DNA of 64,000 nucleotides from Pseudomonas sp. MM213 (GTDB taxonomy: Bacteria > Pseudomonadota > Gammaproteobacteria > Pseudomonadales > Pseudomonadaceae). Within the stretch, counting starts at the first letter, position 1. Each line of letters starts with the position of its first letter. The translations under genes and the position numbers were made by a program. Where the stretch lies: positions 2,418,001 to 2,482,000 of the forward strand of contig NZ_CP081943.1 of NCBI RefSeq assembly GCF_020423045.1, given 5' to 3'. Positions 1 through 11,151 of the stretch are shown here, piece after piece. The notes beneath the pieces were generated by a model, which was not told the origin of the DNA, searched no databases, and saw only the letters and a program-made list of their open reading frames with translations.

Positions 1-20
1 CCAGCAGGCTGGCTCCCACA
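1..20. repeat. Partial REP element at window edge
   Basis: The sequence CCAGCAGGCTGGCTCCCACA is one arm of a Pseudomonas REP palindrome of the TGTGGGAGC class, as also seen near 30.8 kb and 32.3 kb. Its partner arm would lie before the window. It sits just downstream of the stop codon of the acyl-CoA synthetase gene. Confidence 0.6.
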
Positions 21-32
21 AGGGGAAATTTG

Positions 33-1730
33 TCACGCCTTGTTGATGCGCAATTCCTCGATGCTGATCTCGCGCATCCGGAATTTCTGGATCTTGCCGG
101 TCACCGTCATCGGAAACTCTTCCACAAACTTGAAGTAGCGCGGCGTCTTGAAGTGCGCGATGCGCTCCTTGCACCAGGTTTGCAACTCTTGCTCGGTAGC
201 ACTGTGACCGGGGTGGAATTTGATCCAGGCGACGATCTCTTCGCCATAACGCGAACACGGGATGCCGATCACTTGCACGTCCGCCACCGCCGGGTGAGTG
301 AAGAAGAATTCTTCCAGCTCCCGCGGGTAAATATTCTCACCGCCACGGATGATCATGTCCTTGTTGCGTCCGGCAATGCACACGTAGCCTTCATCATTCA
401 TGCTCGCCAGATCACCGGTGTGCATCCAGCCGGCCTGATCGATGGCTTCGGCGGTGCCTTGCGGGTTGTTCCAGTAGCCGAGCATCACGCTGTAGCCACG
501 GGTGCAGAGTTCGCCGATGGTGCCGCGAGGTACCAGGTTGCCCGCCTCGTCGATGATTTTGCTTTCAAGTTGCGGTTGGGTGCGACCGACCGTGGTGACG
601 CGCAATTCCAGTTCGTCTGAAGGACCGGTCTGCAACGACACCGGACTTGTTTCCGTCATGCCGTAGGCAATCTGCACTTCATTCATGTGCATTTCGCTGA
701 TCACCCGACGCATCACTTCGATCGGACAGGTCGCGCCGGCCATGATCCCGGTACGCAGGCTCGACAGATCGAATTGCGCACGTTGCGGCTGATCGAGCAT
801 GGCGATGAACATGGTCGGCACGCCATACAGTGCGGTGGCCTTTTCTTCGGCGACGGTGGTCAGGGTCAGCAGCGGATCGAAGGCATCGTTGGGGTAAATC
901 ATGGTGCTGCCGTGGGTGATGCAGCCGAGGTTGCCCATGACCATGCCGAAGCAGTGATACAGCGGCACCGGGATCACCAGCCGATCATTGGCGGTCAGGC
1001 CGAGGCTTTCGCCCACCATGTAACCGTTGTTGAGAATGTTGTAGTGGCTGAGAGTCGCGCCCTTTGGAAAACCGGTGGTGCCGGAGGTGTACTGGATGTT
1101 CACGGCCTGGTCGAAATGCAGGCTGTCGCCCCGCTCGCGTAACTGCTCGCTGGATACACCCGCTGCGAGATCGCTCAGTTGCGACCACGGCAGAAAACCT
1201 GATGGCGGCTGCGCATCCAGGCTGATCACGCCGCGCAAGTCCGGCAGACGCTCGCTCTGCAACTGGCCGATGGATTGCTCTGCCAGCTCGGGCACCAGGC
1301 CTTGCAACATGCCGTGGTAGTTGGAGGTCTTGAACGCGCCCGCGCAGACCAGCCATTTGCAGCCTGACTGCTTCAGCACGTATTCGAGTTCCGAGCTGCG
1401 ATACGCCGGGTTGATGTTGACCAGGATCACGCCGATCTTCGCGCTGGCGAACTGGCTGATGCACCACTGCGCACAATTCGGCGCCCAGATGCCGAGGCGA
1501 TCACCGGTCTGCAACCCCAGCGCGAGCAGCGCCCGGGCATGAAGGTCCACGGCGTCGGACAGTTGCTGCCAGGTGTAGCGCAACTGTTGATGGCGCACGA
1601 CCAGCGCCTCGCCCGTCGGATACTGCGCGACGGTGTTATCAAATGCCTGACCGATGGTCATCGCCAACAAGGCTTTGTCCTGAGAACCACGGGTATAGCT
1701 GCGCTGCGGGCTTGCACTGGGTTGATCCAT
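33..1730 (-). CDS. AMP-binding acyl-CoA synthetase (medium/long-chain or branched-chain acid ligase)
   Basis: This 565-residue protein is an ANL-superfamily ligase that activates a carboxylic acid with ATP and CoA. The AMP-binding P-loop [11 protein letters not shown] (about residue 214), the GYxWxxGD-like segment [10 protein letters not shown] with the hinge and the [11 protein letters not shown] motif, and the C-terminal TVTGKIQK catalytic lysine are all present. Length is normal for the family. It is divergent from liuABCD and shares the intergenic operators, so it may activate isovalerate or a related branched acid feeding leucine/terpenoid breakdown. That substrate is inferred from context only; the sequence itself supports just 'acyl-CoA synthetase'. 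Confidence 0.9.
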   Translation of the reverse strand: MDQPSASPQRSYTRGSQDKALLAMTIGQAFDNTVAQYPTGEALVVRHQQLRYTWQQLSDAVDLHARALLALGLQTGDRLGIWAPNCAQWCISQFASAKIGVILVNINPAYRSSELEYVLKQSGCKWLVCAGAFKTSNYHGMLQGLVPELAEQSIGQLQSERLPDLRGVISLDAQPPSGFLPWSQLSDLAAGVSSEQLRERGDSLHFDQAVNIQYTSGTTGFPKGATLSHYNILNNGYMVGESLGLTANDRLVIPVPLYHCFGMVMGNLGCITHGSTMIYPNDAFDPLLTLTTVAEEKATALYGVPTMFIAMLDQPQRAQFDLSSLRTGIMAGATCPIEVMRRVISEMHMNEVQIAYGMTETSPVSLQTGPSDELELRVTTVGRTQPQLESKIIDEAGNLVPRGTIGELCTRGYSVMLGYWNNPQGTAEAIDQAGWMHTGDLASMNDEGYVCIAGRNKDMIIRGGENIYPRELEEFFFTHPAVADVQVIGIPCSRYGEEIVAWIKFHPGHSATEQELQTWCKERIAHFKTPRYFKFVEEFPMTVTGKIQKFRMREISIEELRINKA

Positions 1731-1773
1731 GACGACCCCTATTGTCTTTATTAATGGGCTACCAACGGATACC

Positions 1774-1866
1774 TGCAGGAGCGATGCTTGCTCGCGAAGA
1801 GGCCTCTACATTCAACATTTATGTCGACTGATCTGACGCTTTCGCGAGCAAGCATCGCTCCTACAA
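1774..1866. repeat. REP doublet (inverted pair)
   Basis: Two REP arms, GGAGCGATGCTTGCTCGCGA and its inverse, flank a short linker containing ATTCAACATTTATGTCGAC. The pair lies between the divergent acyl-CoA synthetase gene and the liu promoter. The linker motif recurs in other REP doublets of this window. Confidence 0.85.
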
Positions 1867-1911
1867 GTTGGGTCCGCTTTCTATCTTGAACTGGCTCTAC
1901 TCTCGCTCAAG

Positions 1912-1970
1912 TTGACGTTAACGTAAAGGGTGATTGACAGCCTTTCGTCACAGGCTTACGTTAACGTAAA
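1912..1970 (+). promoter_or_regulatory. liuABCD promoter with two LiuR-like operators
   Basis: Two near-identical palindromes are visible, ACGTTAACGT (1915-1924) and TTACGTTAACGTAA (1956-1969), with centres 43 bp apart. Between them TTGACA (1934-1939) and TACGTT (1957-1962) form a plausible -35/-10 pair with a 17-bp spacer. The downstream palindrome covers the -10. The MerR-family regulator LiuR is known to control liu operons through a palindrome of this kind. No liuR gene lies in the window, so the regulator would act from elsewhere. Confidence 0.7.
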
Positions 1971-2025
1971 GGTGAGAGCCAAATCACGACCCTCCCCGCC
2001 CTACAAAAAAGCCAAAAGGTGACCC

Positions 2026-3189
2026 ATGAGCTATCCATCCCTGAACTTTGCCCTCGGTGAAACCATCGACATGCTGCGCGATCAGGTCCAGTCCTTCGTC
2101 GCCAAAGAGATCGCCCCGCGCGCCGCTCAGATCGACATCGACAACCTGTTCCCCGCCGACCTGTGGCGCAAGTTCGGCGACATGGGCCTGCTCGGCATTA
2201 CCGTCCCGGAAGAATACGGCGGTGCTGGCCTGGGTTACCTGGCGCACGTGGTGGCCATGGAAGAAATCAGCCGCGGTTCGGCGTCGGTCGCCCTGTCCTA
2301 CGGCGCGCACTCCAACCTTTGCGTGAACCAGATCAACCGCAACGGCAATCACGAACAGAAAAGCAAATACCTGCCGAAGCTGATCAGCGGCGAGCACATT
2401 GGCGCCCTGGCCATGAGTGAACCGAACGCTGGTTCCGACGTGGTCTCGATGAAATTGCGCGCCGACAAACGTGGTTCTCACTACGTGCTCAACGGCAGCA
2501 AAACCTGGATCACCAACGGTCCCGACGCCAACACCTACGTGATCTACGCCAAGACCGACCTGGAAAAAGGCCCGCACGGCATCACCGCGTTCATCGTCGA
2601 GCGCGACTGGAAAGGCTTCAGCCGCAGCAACAAGTTCGACAAGCTCGGCATGCGCGGCTCCAACACTTGCGAGCTGTTCTTCGATGACGTCGAAGTGCCG
2701 GAGGAAAACATCCTCGGCGTGCTCAACGGCGGCGTGAAAGTGCTGATGAGCGGCCTCGACTACGAGCGTGTCGTTCTGTCCGGCGGCCCGACCGGGATCA
2801 TGCAGGCCTGCATGGACCTGATCGTTCCGTACATCCACGACCGCAAGCAGTTCGGCCAAAGCATCGGCGAATTCCAGCTGATCCAGGGCAAAGTCGCCGA
2901 CATGTACACCCAACTCAACGCCAGCCGCGCCTACCTTTATGCGGTGGCCCAGGCCTGTGAACGCGGCGAAACCACGCGCAAGGACGCTGCCGGCGTGATC
3001 CTCTACAGCGCCGAGCGCGCCACGCAAATGGCCCTCGACGCAATCCAGATTCTCGGCGGCAACGGTTACATCAACGAATTCCCGGCCGGTCGTCTGCTGC
3101 GTGACGCCAAGCTGTACGAAATCGGCGCCGGCACCAGTGAGATCCGTCGCATGCTGATCGGTCGCGAACTGTTCAACGAAACCCGCTAA
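2026..3189 (+). CDS. liuA: Isovaleryl-CoA dehydrogenase
   Basis: A 387-residue acyl-CoA dehydrogenase that oxidises isovaleryl-CoA to 3-methylcrotonyl-CoA with FAD, passing electrons to ETF in the leucine pathway. The FAD-binding segment [14 protein letters not shown] and the C-terminal signature [20 protein letters not shown] are clear. The segment [13 protein letters not shown] has the catalytic glutamate at the position typical of isovaleryl-CoA dehydrogenases rather than the C-terminal position of other family members. The start follows an AAGGTGA ribosome site. It is the first gene of liuABCD, 12 bp before liuB. Confidence 0.95.
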   Translation: MSYPSLNFALGETIDMLRDQVQSFVAKEIAPRAAQIDIDNLFPADLWRKFGDMGLLGITVPEEYGGAGLGYLAHVVAMEEISRGSASVALSYGAHSNLCVNQINRNGNHEQKSKYLPKLISGEHIGALAMSEPNAGSDVVSMKLRADKRGSHYVLNGSKTWITNGPDANTYVIYAKTDLEKGPHGITAFIVERDWKGFSRSNKFDKLGMRGSNTCELFFDDVEVPEENILGVLNGGVKVLMSGLDYERVVLSGGPTGIMQACMDLIVPYIHDRKQFGQSIGEFQLIQGKVADMYTQLNASRAYLYAVAQACERGETTRKDAAGVILYSAERATQMALDAIQILGGNGYINEFPAGRLLRDAKLYEIGAGTSEIRRMLIGRELFNETR

Positions 3190-3201
3190 ACGGAGCTGTC
3201 C

Positions 3202-4809
3202 ATGGCTATCCTGCATACCCAGCTCAACCCCCGTTCGGCGGAGTTTGCCGCGAACAGCGCGGCGATGCTCACCCAGGTCGACGCCTTGCACACTCTGCTC
3301 GCGCAAGTGCAGCAAGGTGGCGGTCCGAAAGCGCAAGAACGCCACACTTCGCGAGGCAAATTGCTGCCCCGCGAGCGGATCAATCGCCTGCTCGATCCGG
3401 GCTCGCCGTTTCTCGAAATCAGCCAATTGGCGGCCTACGAGGTGTATGGCGAAGACGTGCCGGCCGCGGGCGTGATTGCCGGGATCGGTCGAGTGGAAGG
3501 CGTCGAGTGCATGATCGTGGCCAACGATGCCACCGTGAAAGGTGGCTCGTATTACCCGCTGACCGTGAAAAAACACCTGCGCGCCCAGACCATCGCTCAG
3601 CAGAACCGCTTGCCGTGCATTTATCTGGTGGACTCCGGCGGCGCCAACTTGCCGCGCCAGGATGAAGTGTTTCCGGACCGCGAGCACTTCGGGCGGATCT
3701 TTTTCAACCAGGCCAACATGAGCGCCATGGGCATTCCGCAAATCGCGGTGGTCATGGGCTCGTGCACTGCCGGCGGCGCCTACGTGCCGGCGATGGCCGA
3801 CGAAGCGATCATGGTTCGCGAGCAGGCGACTATTTTCCTCGCCGGCCCACCGCTGGTGAAAGCCGCGACCGGTGAAGTGGTCAGCGCCGAAGATCTGGGC
3901 GGTGCCGATGTGCACTGCAAGATTTCCGGGGTCGCCGACCATTATGCCGAGAGCGATGAACACGCCCTGGCCATTGCCCGACGCAGCATCGCCAACCTCA
4001 ACTGGCGCAAGCTCGGCGAACTGCAACAACGCACGCCCATCGCCCCGCTCTACAGCAGCGACGAGTTGTATGGCGTGGTCTCGGCCGACGCCAAGCAGCC
4101 GTTCGATGTGCGCGAAGTGATCGCGCGGCTGGTGGACGGTTCGGTGTTCGACGAATTCAAGGCGCTGTTCGGGACCACGCTGGTGTGCGGTTTTGCTCAC
4201 TTGCACGGTTACCCGATCGCGATCCTCGCCAACAACGGCATCCTTTTCGCCGAGGCCGCGCAGAAAGGCGCGCACTTCATCGAACTGGCCTGCCAGCGCG
4301 GCATTCCGTTGCTGTTCCTGCAAAACATCACCGGCTTCATGGTTGGCCAGAAGTACGAGGCCGGCGGCATTGCCAAGCACGGCGCAAAACTGGTGACCGC
4401 CGTGGCGTGCGCCAAGGTGCCGAAATTCACCGTGATCATCGGCGGCAGCTTCGGCGCCGGTAACTACGGCATGTGCGGGCGCGCCTACGATCCACGTTTC
4501 CTGTGGATGTGGCCGAATGCACGCATCGGTGTGATGGGCGCCGAACAAGCGGCGGGCGTATTGGTGCAGGTCAAGCGCGAGCAGGCCGAGCGCGGTGGCC
4601 ATGGTTTCAGCGCCGAGCAGGAAGCCGAAATCAAGCAACCGATCCTCGATCAATACGAAGAACAGGGCCACCCTTACTACTCCAGCGCACGGCTGTGGGA
4701 CGACGGCGTCATTGACCCGGCGCAGACCCGCGATGTACTTGCCCTGGCCTTGTCCGCGTCGCTGAACGCGCCAATCGAACCGAGCCGCTTCGGCGTGTTC
4801 CGGATGTGA
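3202..4809 (+). CDS. liuB: 3-Methylcrotonyl-CoA carboxylase, carboxyltransferase (beta) subunit
   Basis: This 535-residue subunit transfers CO2 from biotin carried on LiuD to 3-methylcrotonyl-CoA, giving 3-methylglutaconyl-CoA. Crotonase-like carboxyltransferase signatures are seen: [16 protein letters not shown] in the N-terminal half and [20 protein letters not shown] followed by [19 protein letters not shown] in the C-terminal half. Length matches the family. It follows liuA by 12 bp with CGGAG as ribosome site; a REP doublet separates it from liuC. Confidence 0.95.
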   Translation: MAILHTQLNPRSAEFAANSAAMLTQVDALHTLLAQVQQGGGPKAQERHTSRGKLLPRERINRLLDPGSPFLEISQLAAYEVYGEDVPAAGVIAGIGRVEGVECMIVANDATVKGGSYYPLTVKKHLRAQTIAQQNRLPCIYLVDSGGANLPRQDEVFPDREHFGRIFFNQANMSAMGIPQIAVVMGSCTAGGAYVPAMADEAIMVREQATIFLAGPPLVKAATGEVVSAEDLGGADVHCKISGVADHYAESDEHALAIARRSIANLNWRKLGELQQRTPIAPLYSSDELYGVVSADAKQPFDVREVIARLVDGSVFDEFKALFGTTLVCGFAHLHGYPIAILANNGILFAEAAQKGAHFIELACQRGIPLLFLQNITGFMVGQKYEAGGIAKHGAKLVTAVACAKVPKFTVIIGGSFGAGNYGMCGRAYDPRFLWMWPNARIGVMGAEQAAGVLVQVKREQAERGGHGFSAEQEAEIKQPILDQYEEQGHPYYSSARLWDDGVIDPAQTRDVLALALSASLNAPIEPSRFGVFRM

Positions 4810-4814
4810 TTTTT

Positions 4815-4906
4815 TGTAGGAGCGAGGCTTGCCCGCGAAAGCGGTTTGTCAGTCACATCGATGCTGGATGTACCGACGCCTTCGCGGGCAAGCCTCGCTC
4901 CTACAA
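4815..4906. repeat. REP doublet between liuB and liuC
   Basis: Inverted REP arms TGTAGGAGCGAGGCTTGCCC and complement enclose a linker with GTCAGTCACATCGATGCTGGATGT. It lies inside the liu operon, only a few bases after the liuB stop and about 20 bases before the liuC start, so it will form a hairpin in the liu mRNA. Confidence 0.9.
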
Positions 4907-4927
4907 GTACCGTGGAGACGGATGAAC

Positions 4928-5742
4928 ATGAGCGACTTCAACACCCTCGAACTGCAGACCGACCCGCGTGGTTTCGCGACTCTGTGGCTCAGCCGGGAAG
5001 AAAAGAACAACGCGTTCAACGCCGAGATGATCCGTGAGCTGATCCTCGCGCTGGACAAGGTCTCGACCGACGCCAGCCTGCGCTTTTTGCTGGTGCGCGG
5101 ACGTGGCAAGCATTTCAGTGCCGGCGCCGACCTGGCGTGGATGCAGCAATCGGCCGAGCTCGATTACCACACCAATCTGGACGACGCCCGGGAACTGGCG
5201 GAGTTGATGTACAACCTGGCCAAGCTGAAAGTTCCGACGCTGGCCGTGGTTCAAGGCGCGGCTTTCGGCGGCGCGCTGGGCCTGATCAGTTGCTGCGACA
5301 TGGCGATTGGCGCCGACGACGCGCAGTTCTGCCTGTCGGAAGTACGCATCGGCCTCGCGCCGGCGGTGATCAGCCCGTTCGTGGTGCAAGCCATCGGCGA
5401 ACGCGCGGCACGCCGTTACGCACTGACCGCCGAGCGCTTCGGTGGGCAATGCGCTCGGGAAATCGGCTTGTTGTCGGAGAGTTATCCGGGCAATGAACTG
5501 GAGCAGAAAGTCGAGCAATGGATCGACAACCTGCTGCTCAACAGCCCCGCAGCCATGCGCGTCAGCAAGGATTTGCTGCGTGAAGTCGGCAACGGCGCGC
5601 TGACCCCGGCGCTGCGTCGCTACACCGAAAATGCCATCGCGCGCATCCGCGTCAGCCCCGAAGGCCAGGAAGGCCTGCGCGCCTTTCTGCAAAAACGTCC
5701 GCCGAGCTGGCAGGCCGAAACCACCCCCAAGGAGCCGCGTTG

Positions 5743-5743
<1 letters not shown>
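4928..5743 (+). CDS. liuC: 3-Methylglutaconyl-CoA hydratase (enoyl-CoA hydratase family)
   Basis: A 271-residue crotonase-fold enzyme that hydrates 3-methylglutaconyl-CoA to 3-hydroxy-3-methylglutaryl-CoA. The oxyanion-hole segments GKHFSAGADLAWMQ and QGAAFGGALGLISCCDMAIG and the acidic motif FCLSEVRIGLAPA are present. The open frame extends upstream into the REP doublet, but those residues encode palindrome sequence. I chose ATGAGCGAC at 4928, with GGAG at 4914; ATG at 4922 is an alternative two residues longer. The stop overlaps the liuD start by one base (TGATG), indicating translational coupling. Confidence 0.93.
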
Positions 5744-7692
<1,949 letters not shown>

Positions 7693-7698
7693 AATGCG

Positions 7699-7728
7699 GA
7701 TCGGTCCTACGCAGTGCGAGGACCGATC
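7699..7728. terminator. Possible terminator hairpin between convergent liuD and S24 gene
   Basis: A perfect 9-bp stem, GATCGGTCC/GGACCGATC, with a 12-nt loop lies directly after the liuD stop and before the end of the convergent regulator gene. There is no T tract on either strand, so intrinsic termination is uncertain. Confidence 0.4.
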
Positions 7729-7731
7729 TGA

Positions 7732-8379
7732 TCAGAACCTGGCCGTTGCCTGAACCACTACGCCGATGATTCGGCAGGCTTCGGTGTAAAGGGCTTTCGG
7801 ATACGTCGGATTGAGCGGGACCAGGTAACGCTGCCCGCCCTCTTCGATCAGTTTGCGAAACGTCGCTTCAGTGCTGTCCGGCCATTGGGCGATCACCAGT
7901 TTCCCGGGTTCCGGCACAATGGCCGGGTCCACCAGGATCATCATGCCCTCGGCGATACTGACGCCGCTCGGTGCAGTCATCGCATCGCCCACCACGGTCA
8001 ACCAGAACGCCGCGCCCTGAGCGTGGTAGTCGGTCAGTTCGAAACGCGCCGTGTCATAGACCGTCGGCTCACCGTCACGCACCTCGCAGGATTCGCGCCA
8101 GTCACTGACCGGGTAACGGAAGTACGGGTTGTACTTGCGCACCAGATCCTGGCTTTCCTCCTTCGCAATGTCCGGCTCGCGGATCACCAGCGCCACCTCG
8201 AGAAACTCCATGCCCAGTGCGTGCAGCACACGGTTCATGTCATCGATGCCCGGTTGGCGACGTTTGTTCAGCCAATGGCCGACGCCGCCCTGGGACATCC
8301 CCAGGCGGTCGGCGAGTATTTCCTGAGTGACTTTGAGTTCACTCATCTTGGCCTTGACCAATTCAATCCATTTATCCAT
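7732..8379 (-). CDS. XRE/S24-type LexA-like repressor lacking the catalytic serine
   Basis: I start this 215-residue protein at MDKWIELVKAKM; the longer frame adds 14 unconvincing residues. The N-terminal helix-turn-helix (LKVTQEILADRLGMSQGGVG, about 16-35) is of the lambda-repressor type. The C-terminal half has the S24 peptidase fold. Self-cleaving members have GDSM; here it is GDAM with Ala near residue 133, while a lysine near residue 176 (TFRKLIEE) is kept. This predicts a repressor that cannot self-cleave. No phage or pyocin genes lie near. It is divergent from the DUF6124 gene with an inverted repeat between them. Confidence 0.85.
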   Translation of the reverse strand: MDKWIELVKAKMSELKVTQEILADRLGMSQGGVGHWLNKRRQPGIDDMNRVLHALGMEFLEVALVIREPDIAKEESQDLVRKYNPYFRYPVSDWRESCEVRDGEPTVYDTARFELTDYHAQGAAFWLTVVGDAMTAPSGVSIAEGMMILVDPAIVPEPGKLVIAQWPDSTEATFRKLIEEGGQRYLVPLNPTYPKALYTEACRIIGVVVQATARF

Positions 8380-8422
8380 GTGCGGCACGATACGTGGGCG
8401 CCTCCGGCCAGCAAAACACAAC

Positions 8423-8466
8423 TTGTAGTATTTAAATTCTCGTCACAAATACAGTTCGTACTACGA
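8423..8466. promoter_or_regulatory. Candidate operator between S24 repressor and DUF6124 gene
   Basis: TTGTAGTA (8423-8430) and TACTACGA (8459-8466) form an interrupted inverted repeat (7 of 8 pairs) with 28 bases between the arms. A further AAATACAG lies in the middle, partly inverse to the left arm. The AT-rich position between the divergent starts fits an autoregulated repressor site. This is inferred from symmetry only. Confidence 0.4.
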
Positions 8467-8509
8467 TTGGATCACGGATTTGAATCTAACACGGAGCTTT
8501 GCCATCGCC

Positions 8510-8851
8510 ATGACCATCCCCAGCAATGACTTGCCAGACATGCAGATCGACACCTCCCTCACCTCGCCAAAAGGCTCGGCCGCCGCGCAGCGCGCCCTGG
8601 ACTATTACTTGAAACCAGCTGTGTCCGAAGCGGTGGAAGAGGAGCGTTTTTTTGATGTGAACCGCAATGTCAGCTGCGAGGAAGCACTGGTGCGCGCTTC
8701 AGACCTGTTGCGCTGCGCCGCCGCCACGGCGTACGAGTCGGCGAACAATCTGCAGGGCGTGCACCGGGACCTGGCGTTTTCGACGGTGCATATGATCGAT
8801 ATGGCCAAGGCGTTGCTGGACCGATCCCTCGACGGGGATCATCACGCATAA
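8510..8851 (+). CDS. DUF6124 (DUF3077-like) family protein
   Basis: A 113-residue acidic protein starting at ATGACCATCCCC. It has the features I associate with the Pseudomonas DUF6124 family: AQRALDYYLKP near residue 25, a central CEEALVRASDLLRCAAATAY helix, and the C-terminal VHMIDMAKALLDRSL. It is predicted to be helical and cytosolic, with no signal peptide. The function of the family is not known to me. It is divergent from the S24 repressor and about 100 bases upstream of prrF. Confidence 0.7.
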   Translation: MTIPSNDLPDMQIDTSLTSPKGSAAAQRALDYYLKPAVSEAVEEERFFDVNRNVSCEEALVRASDLLRCAAATAYESANNLQGVHRDLAFSTVHMIDMAKALLDRSLDGDHHA

Positions 8852-8913
8852 GGCAGGCAGGGATATTTCGCGGGGCGCGGGAAAGAATTTTCCAATCGCG
8901 CAGATAAAATCGT

Positions 8914-8946
8914 TTGACTTGCAAACGAGAATGATTATTATTGCAT
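8914..8946 (+). promoter_or_regulatory. prrF promoter with overlapping Fur box
   Basis: TTGACT (8914-8919) and TATTAT (8936-8941), separated by 16 bp, form a strong sigma-70 promoter whose predicted start is A8949. The -10 region is embedded in GAGAATGATTATTATTGCA (8928-8946), which matches 13 of 19 positions of the Fur consensus palindrome. Fur-iron binding would cover the -10 and repress transcription when iron is sufficient. Confidence 0.85.
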
Positions 8947-8948
8947 GC

Positions 8949-9062
8949 AGCTGGTCGCGAGATCAGTCGATTGTCCAAGTGACCTTAGGTCGGTCTCCTG
9001 GACTATCTCCTCATCAGGCTAATCACGGTTTTTGACCCGGCTTTTTGCCGGGTCTTTTTTTT
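8949..9062 (+). ncRNA. prrF: PrrF iron-responsive small RNA
   Basis: The 5' part (CTGGTCGCGAGATCAG from 8951) and the conserved core around 8991-9030 (TCTCCTGGACTATCTCC, CATCAGGCTAATCACGG) match the PrrF family known from Pseudomonas, the functional counterpart of RyhB. The transcript ends in a perfect intrinsic terminator. Under iron limitation PrrF base-pairs with and lowers mRNAs for iron-rich proteins such as sodB. Only one copy is here, unlike the tandem prrF1-prrF2 of P. aeruginosa; a second copy is expected elsewhere. The identification is by remembered family sequence and by the Fur-promoter context. Confidence 0.88.
9034..9062 (+). terminator. Rho-independent terminator of prrF
   Basis: The stem GACCCGGC/GCCGGGTC (8 bp) with a TTTTT loop is followed by eight T residues (9055-9062). 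Confidence 0.92.
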
Positions 9063-9336
9063 GCCAGTTATTCTGGCTTTACCTTCAGGCTAATGAAGTC
9101 TTTGGGTGCTGCAAATTCGATGGCGCGGATAATATCAAAAGAATATCTGTTGGCAAGAGAAGCCCGGCAACATTGGGCCAAACTAATGGAAAATAGCACT
9201 TGAGAATCAATCGCACAGTCTCTAAGCTGCGACGGCGTCAAGGAGGACGCCCCCTTTTACCCCCGCAATTTCCCCCGGTTTTTCCCTTCCCAGCGTGTAA
9301 AGTATCAGCCATAAAAATCATATTCAGGAATCGACT

Positions 9337-10488
9337 ATGACCGTGGCTAGATCTTCTTTCGACATCAGCGCCAACTTCGACAGCGGCAACATTGAAGTGC
9401 TGGACATCAGCAATCCGTTGCAAGCCCTGCTGGCCATCAAGCCAGACACCCGCAGCCAGCATTTTCAGTGGTTTCACTTCAAGGCCAGCGGTTTGCACGT
9501 CGGACAGGAACACTGGTTTCGTCTGAACAATGCCAGCAAATCCTCGTACAACAAAGCCTGGGACGGCTATCAGGCAGTGGCGTCCTACGACCACGTCAAC
9601 TGGTTCCGGGTGCCGACCATCTTCGAAGGCGACTGCCTGCGTTTCAGCCTCGAAGCCACGGCCACCCACGCCTGGTTTGCCTACTTCGAACCCTACAGCC
9701 GTGGCCGCCATGACTGGTTGATCGAACAGGCGCTGACCAAGGCCGGCACTGAACTGCTGGCCACCGGCAAGAGTGTCGAAGGTCGTGACATTCAGTTGCT
9801 GCGCAAAGGCACCGGCGCCGAAGGCCGGCGCAAGGTCTGGATGATTGCCCAGCAACACCCCGGCGAACACATGGCCGAGTGGTTCATGGAAGGTGTGATC
9901 GAACGCCTGGAAAGACACGACGATCCAGTGCTGAACAAACTGCTGGCCAGCGCCGACCTGTATCTGGTGCCGAACATGAACCCGGACGGTGCCTTTCACG
10001 GTCACCTGCGCACCAACGCCATGGGCCAGGACCTCAACCGCGCCTGGCAGAGCGCCAGTCAGGAGATCAGTCCGGAAGTGCTGTTCGCTCAGCAACAGAT
10101 GGAAAAGTACGGCGTCGACCTGTTCCTCGACATCCATGGCGATGAAGAAATCCCCTACGTGTTCACTGCCGGTTGCGAGGGCAACCCAGGCTACACGCCG
10201 CGGATCGAAAAACTCGAAGAGCATTTCCGCAGTCATCTGAAACACCTGACCAAGGACTTCCAGACCAAGCACGGCTACACCCGCGACGAGCCGGGCAAAG
10301 CCAACATGACCCTGGCGTGCAACAGCGTCGGTCAGAAATTCGACTGCCTGTCGTTGACCCTGGAGATGCCGTTCAAGGACAACAACGACAAACCGGATCC
10401 GTTGACAGGCTGGTCCGGCAAGCGTTCGAAGCAACTGGGCAAGGATGTGCTGACGACCGTGGCGGACATGGTCGATACCTTGCGCTGA
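9337..10488 (+). CDS. M14-family zinc carboxypeptidase, cytosolic carboxypeptidase-like
   Basis: A 383-residue protein with an N-terminal beta-sandwich domain (about 1-130) and a C-terminal M14 peptidase domain. The zinc motif HxxE appears as QQHPGEHMAEW (about residue 172), the third zinc ligand as FLDIHGDEE (about 266), and LTLEMPFKD may hold the catalytic glutamate. The N-terminal domain plus HPGE motif is the arrangement of the cytosolic carboxypeptidase (CCP/AGBL) subfamily, whose eukaryotic members trim glutamates from tubulin. The bacterial substrate is unknown. No signal peptide is seen, so it is probably cytoplasmic. It appears monocistronic. Confidence 0.88.
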   Translation: MTVARSSFDISANFDSGNIEVLDISNPLQALLAIKPDTRSQHFQWFHFKASGLHVGQEHWFRLNNASKSSYNKAWDGYQAVASYDHVNWFRVPTIFEGDCLRFSLEATATHAWFAYFEPYSRGRHDWLIEQALTKAGTELLATGKSVEGRDIQLLRKGTGAEGRRKVWMIAQQHPGEHMAEWFMEGVIERLERHDDPVLNKLLASADLYLVPNMNPDGAFHGHLRTNAMGQDLNRAWQSASQEISPEVLFAQQQMEKYGVDLFLDIHGDEEIPYVFTAGCEGNPGYTPRIEKLEEHFRSHLKHLTKDFQTKHGYTRDEPGKANMTLACNSVGQKFDCLSLTLEMPFKDNNDKPDPLTGWSGKRSKQLGKDVLTTVADMVDTLR

Positions 10489-10605
10489 TCCTGCGCAATG
10501 GCTGCATGCCAGGCATGCAGCCACGCCTCATTCGGCCGCCACTCGCACACAATCCTCCGGCCGCAAATCTGGATCTACAGCGTGCGCCCCAAAGCGCAAA
10601 GCCGG

Positions 10606-11151
10606 TTAACCGCGGTCTTTGCCCCGCAGCATGCTGTCGAGCACCTCATCACGCCGTACCCAACCGTGAAACAACGCCGCCGCCAGATGCAGCAGCACGG
10701 TCAGAAACAGCAGGTACGCCAGATACCCGTGCGCCTTGCGCAGGAACGCAAACACCTGCGCGTTCGCCGGCACAATCGATGGCAACTGCAACGAACTGCT
10801 GAGCATCACCGGGTCACCCGCCGCCGAAATCATCGCCCAGCCGAGCAGCGGCAGGATCAACATCAAGGCATACAGCAAGACATGCGAAGCCTTGGCCGCC
10901 AGCGCTTGCCAGCCCGGCAGGTCTGCCGGCAAAGGAGGTTGCCGGGTGGAAAAGCGCACAGCAAGGCGCACGATCACCAGCAGCAGAATGGCGATGCCCA
11001 GTGGTTTGTGCAGATGGATCAGCCACTCGTGCCGCTCAGACACGGAAGCGACCATGCCCGCGCCGATAAACAGCATGGCAATGATCATCAGCGCCATCAG
11101 CCAGTGCAGCAGCCGCGCCAGCGGCGCGAAGTGGTTCGGTTGGTTGCTCAT
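10606..11151 (-). CDS. Cytochrome b561-family di-haem membrane protein
   Basis: This 181-residue protein has four hydrophobic helices with paired histidines (LLHWLMALM, IHLHKPLGI, KASHVLLYA and HLAAALFHGW), typical of prokaryotic cytochrome b561. It would pass electrons from the quinone pool to a partner. Its start overlaps the stop of the catalase-like gene by four bases (ATGA), so the two are translationally coupled. The likely partner is that haem protein, acting in peroxide metabolism at the inner membrane. Confidence 0.9.
   Translation of the reverse strand: MSNQPNHFAPLARLLHWLMALMIIAMLFIGAGMVASVSERHEWLIHLHKPLGIAILLLVIVRLAVRFSTRQPPLPADLPGWQALAAKASHVLLYALMLILPLLGWAMISAAGDPVMLSSSLQLPSIVPANAQVFAFLRKAHGYLAYLLFLTVLLHLAAALFHGWVRRDEVLDSMLRGKDRG

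Noticed and set aside
1984..4671. Minus-strand 895-residue open frame opposite liuA and liuB
   Set aside because: Long antisense frames are common in GC-rich codon-biased genes. The plus-strand genes have clear family signatures and the antisense product has none.
4829..4927. N-terminal extension of LiuC
   Set aside because: The extra codons encode REP palindrome sequence, and a ribosome site exists before the ATG at 4922/4928.
7732..9062. Prophage or pyocin regulatory region
   Set aside because: Only the S24 repressor would suggest this. No structural, lysis, integrase or PrtN-like gene is present, and the flanks are metabolic genes plus prrF.
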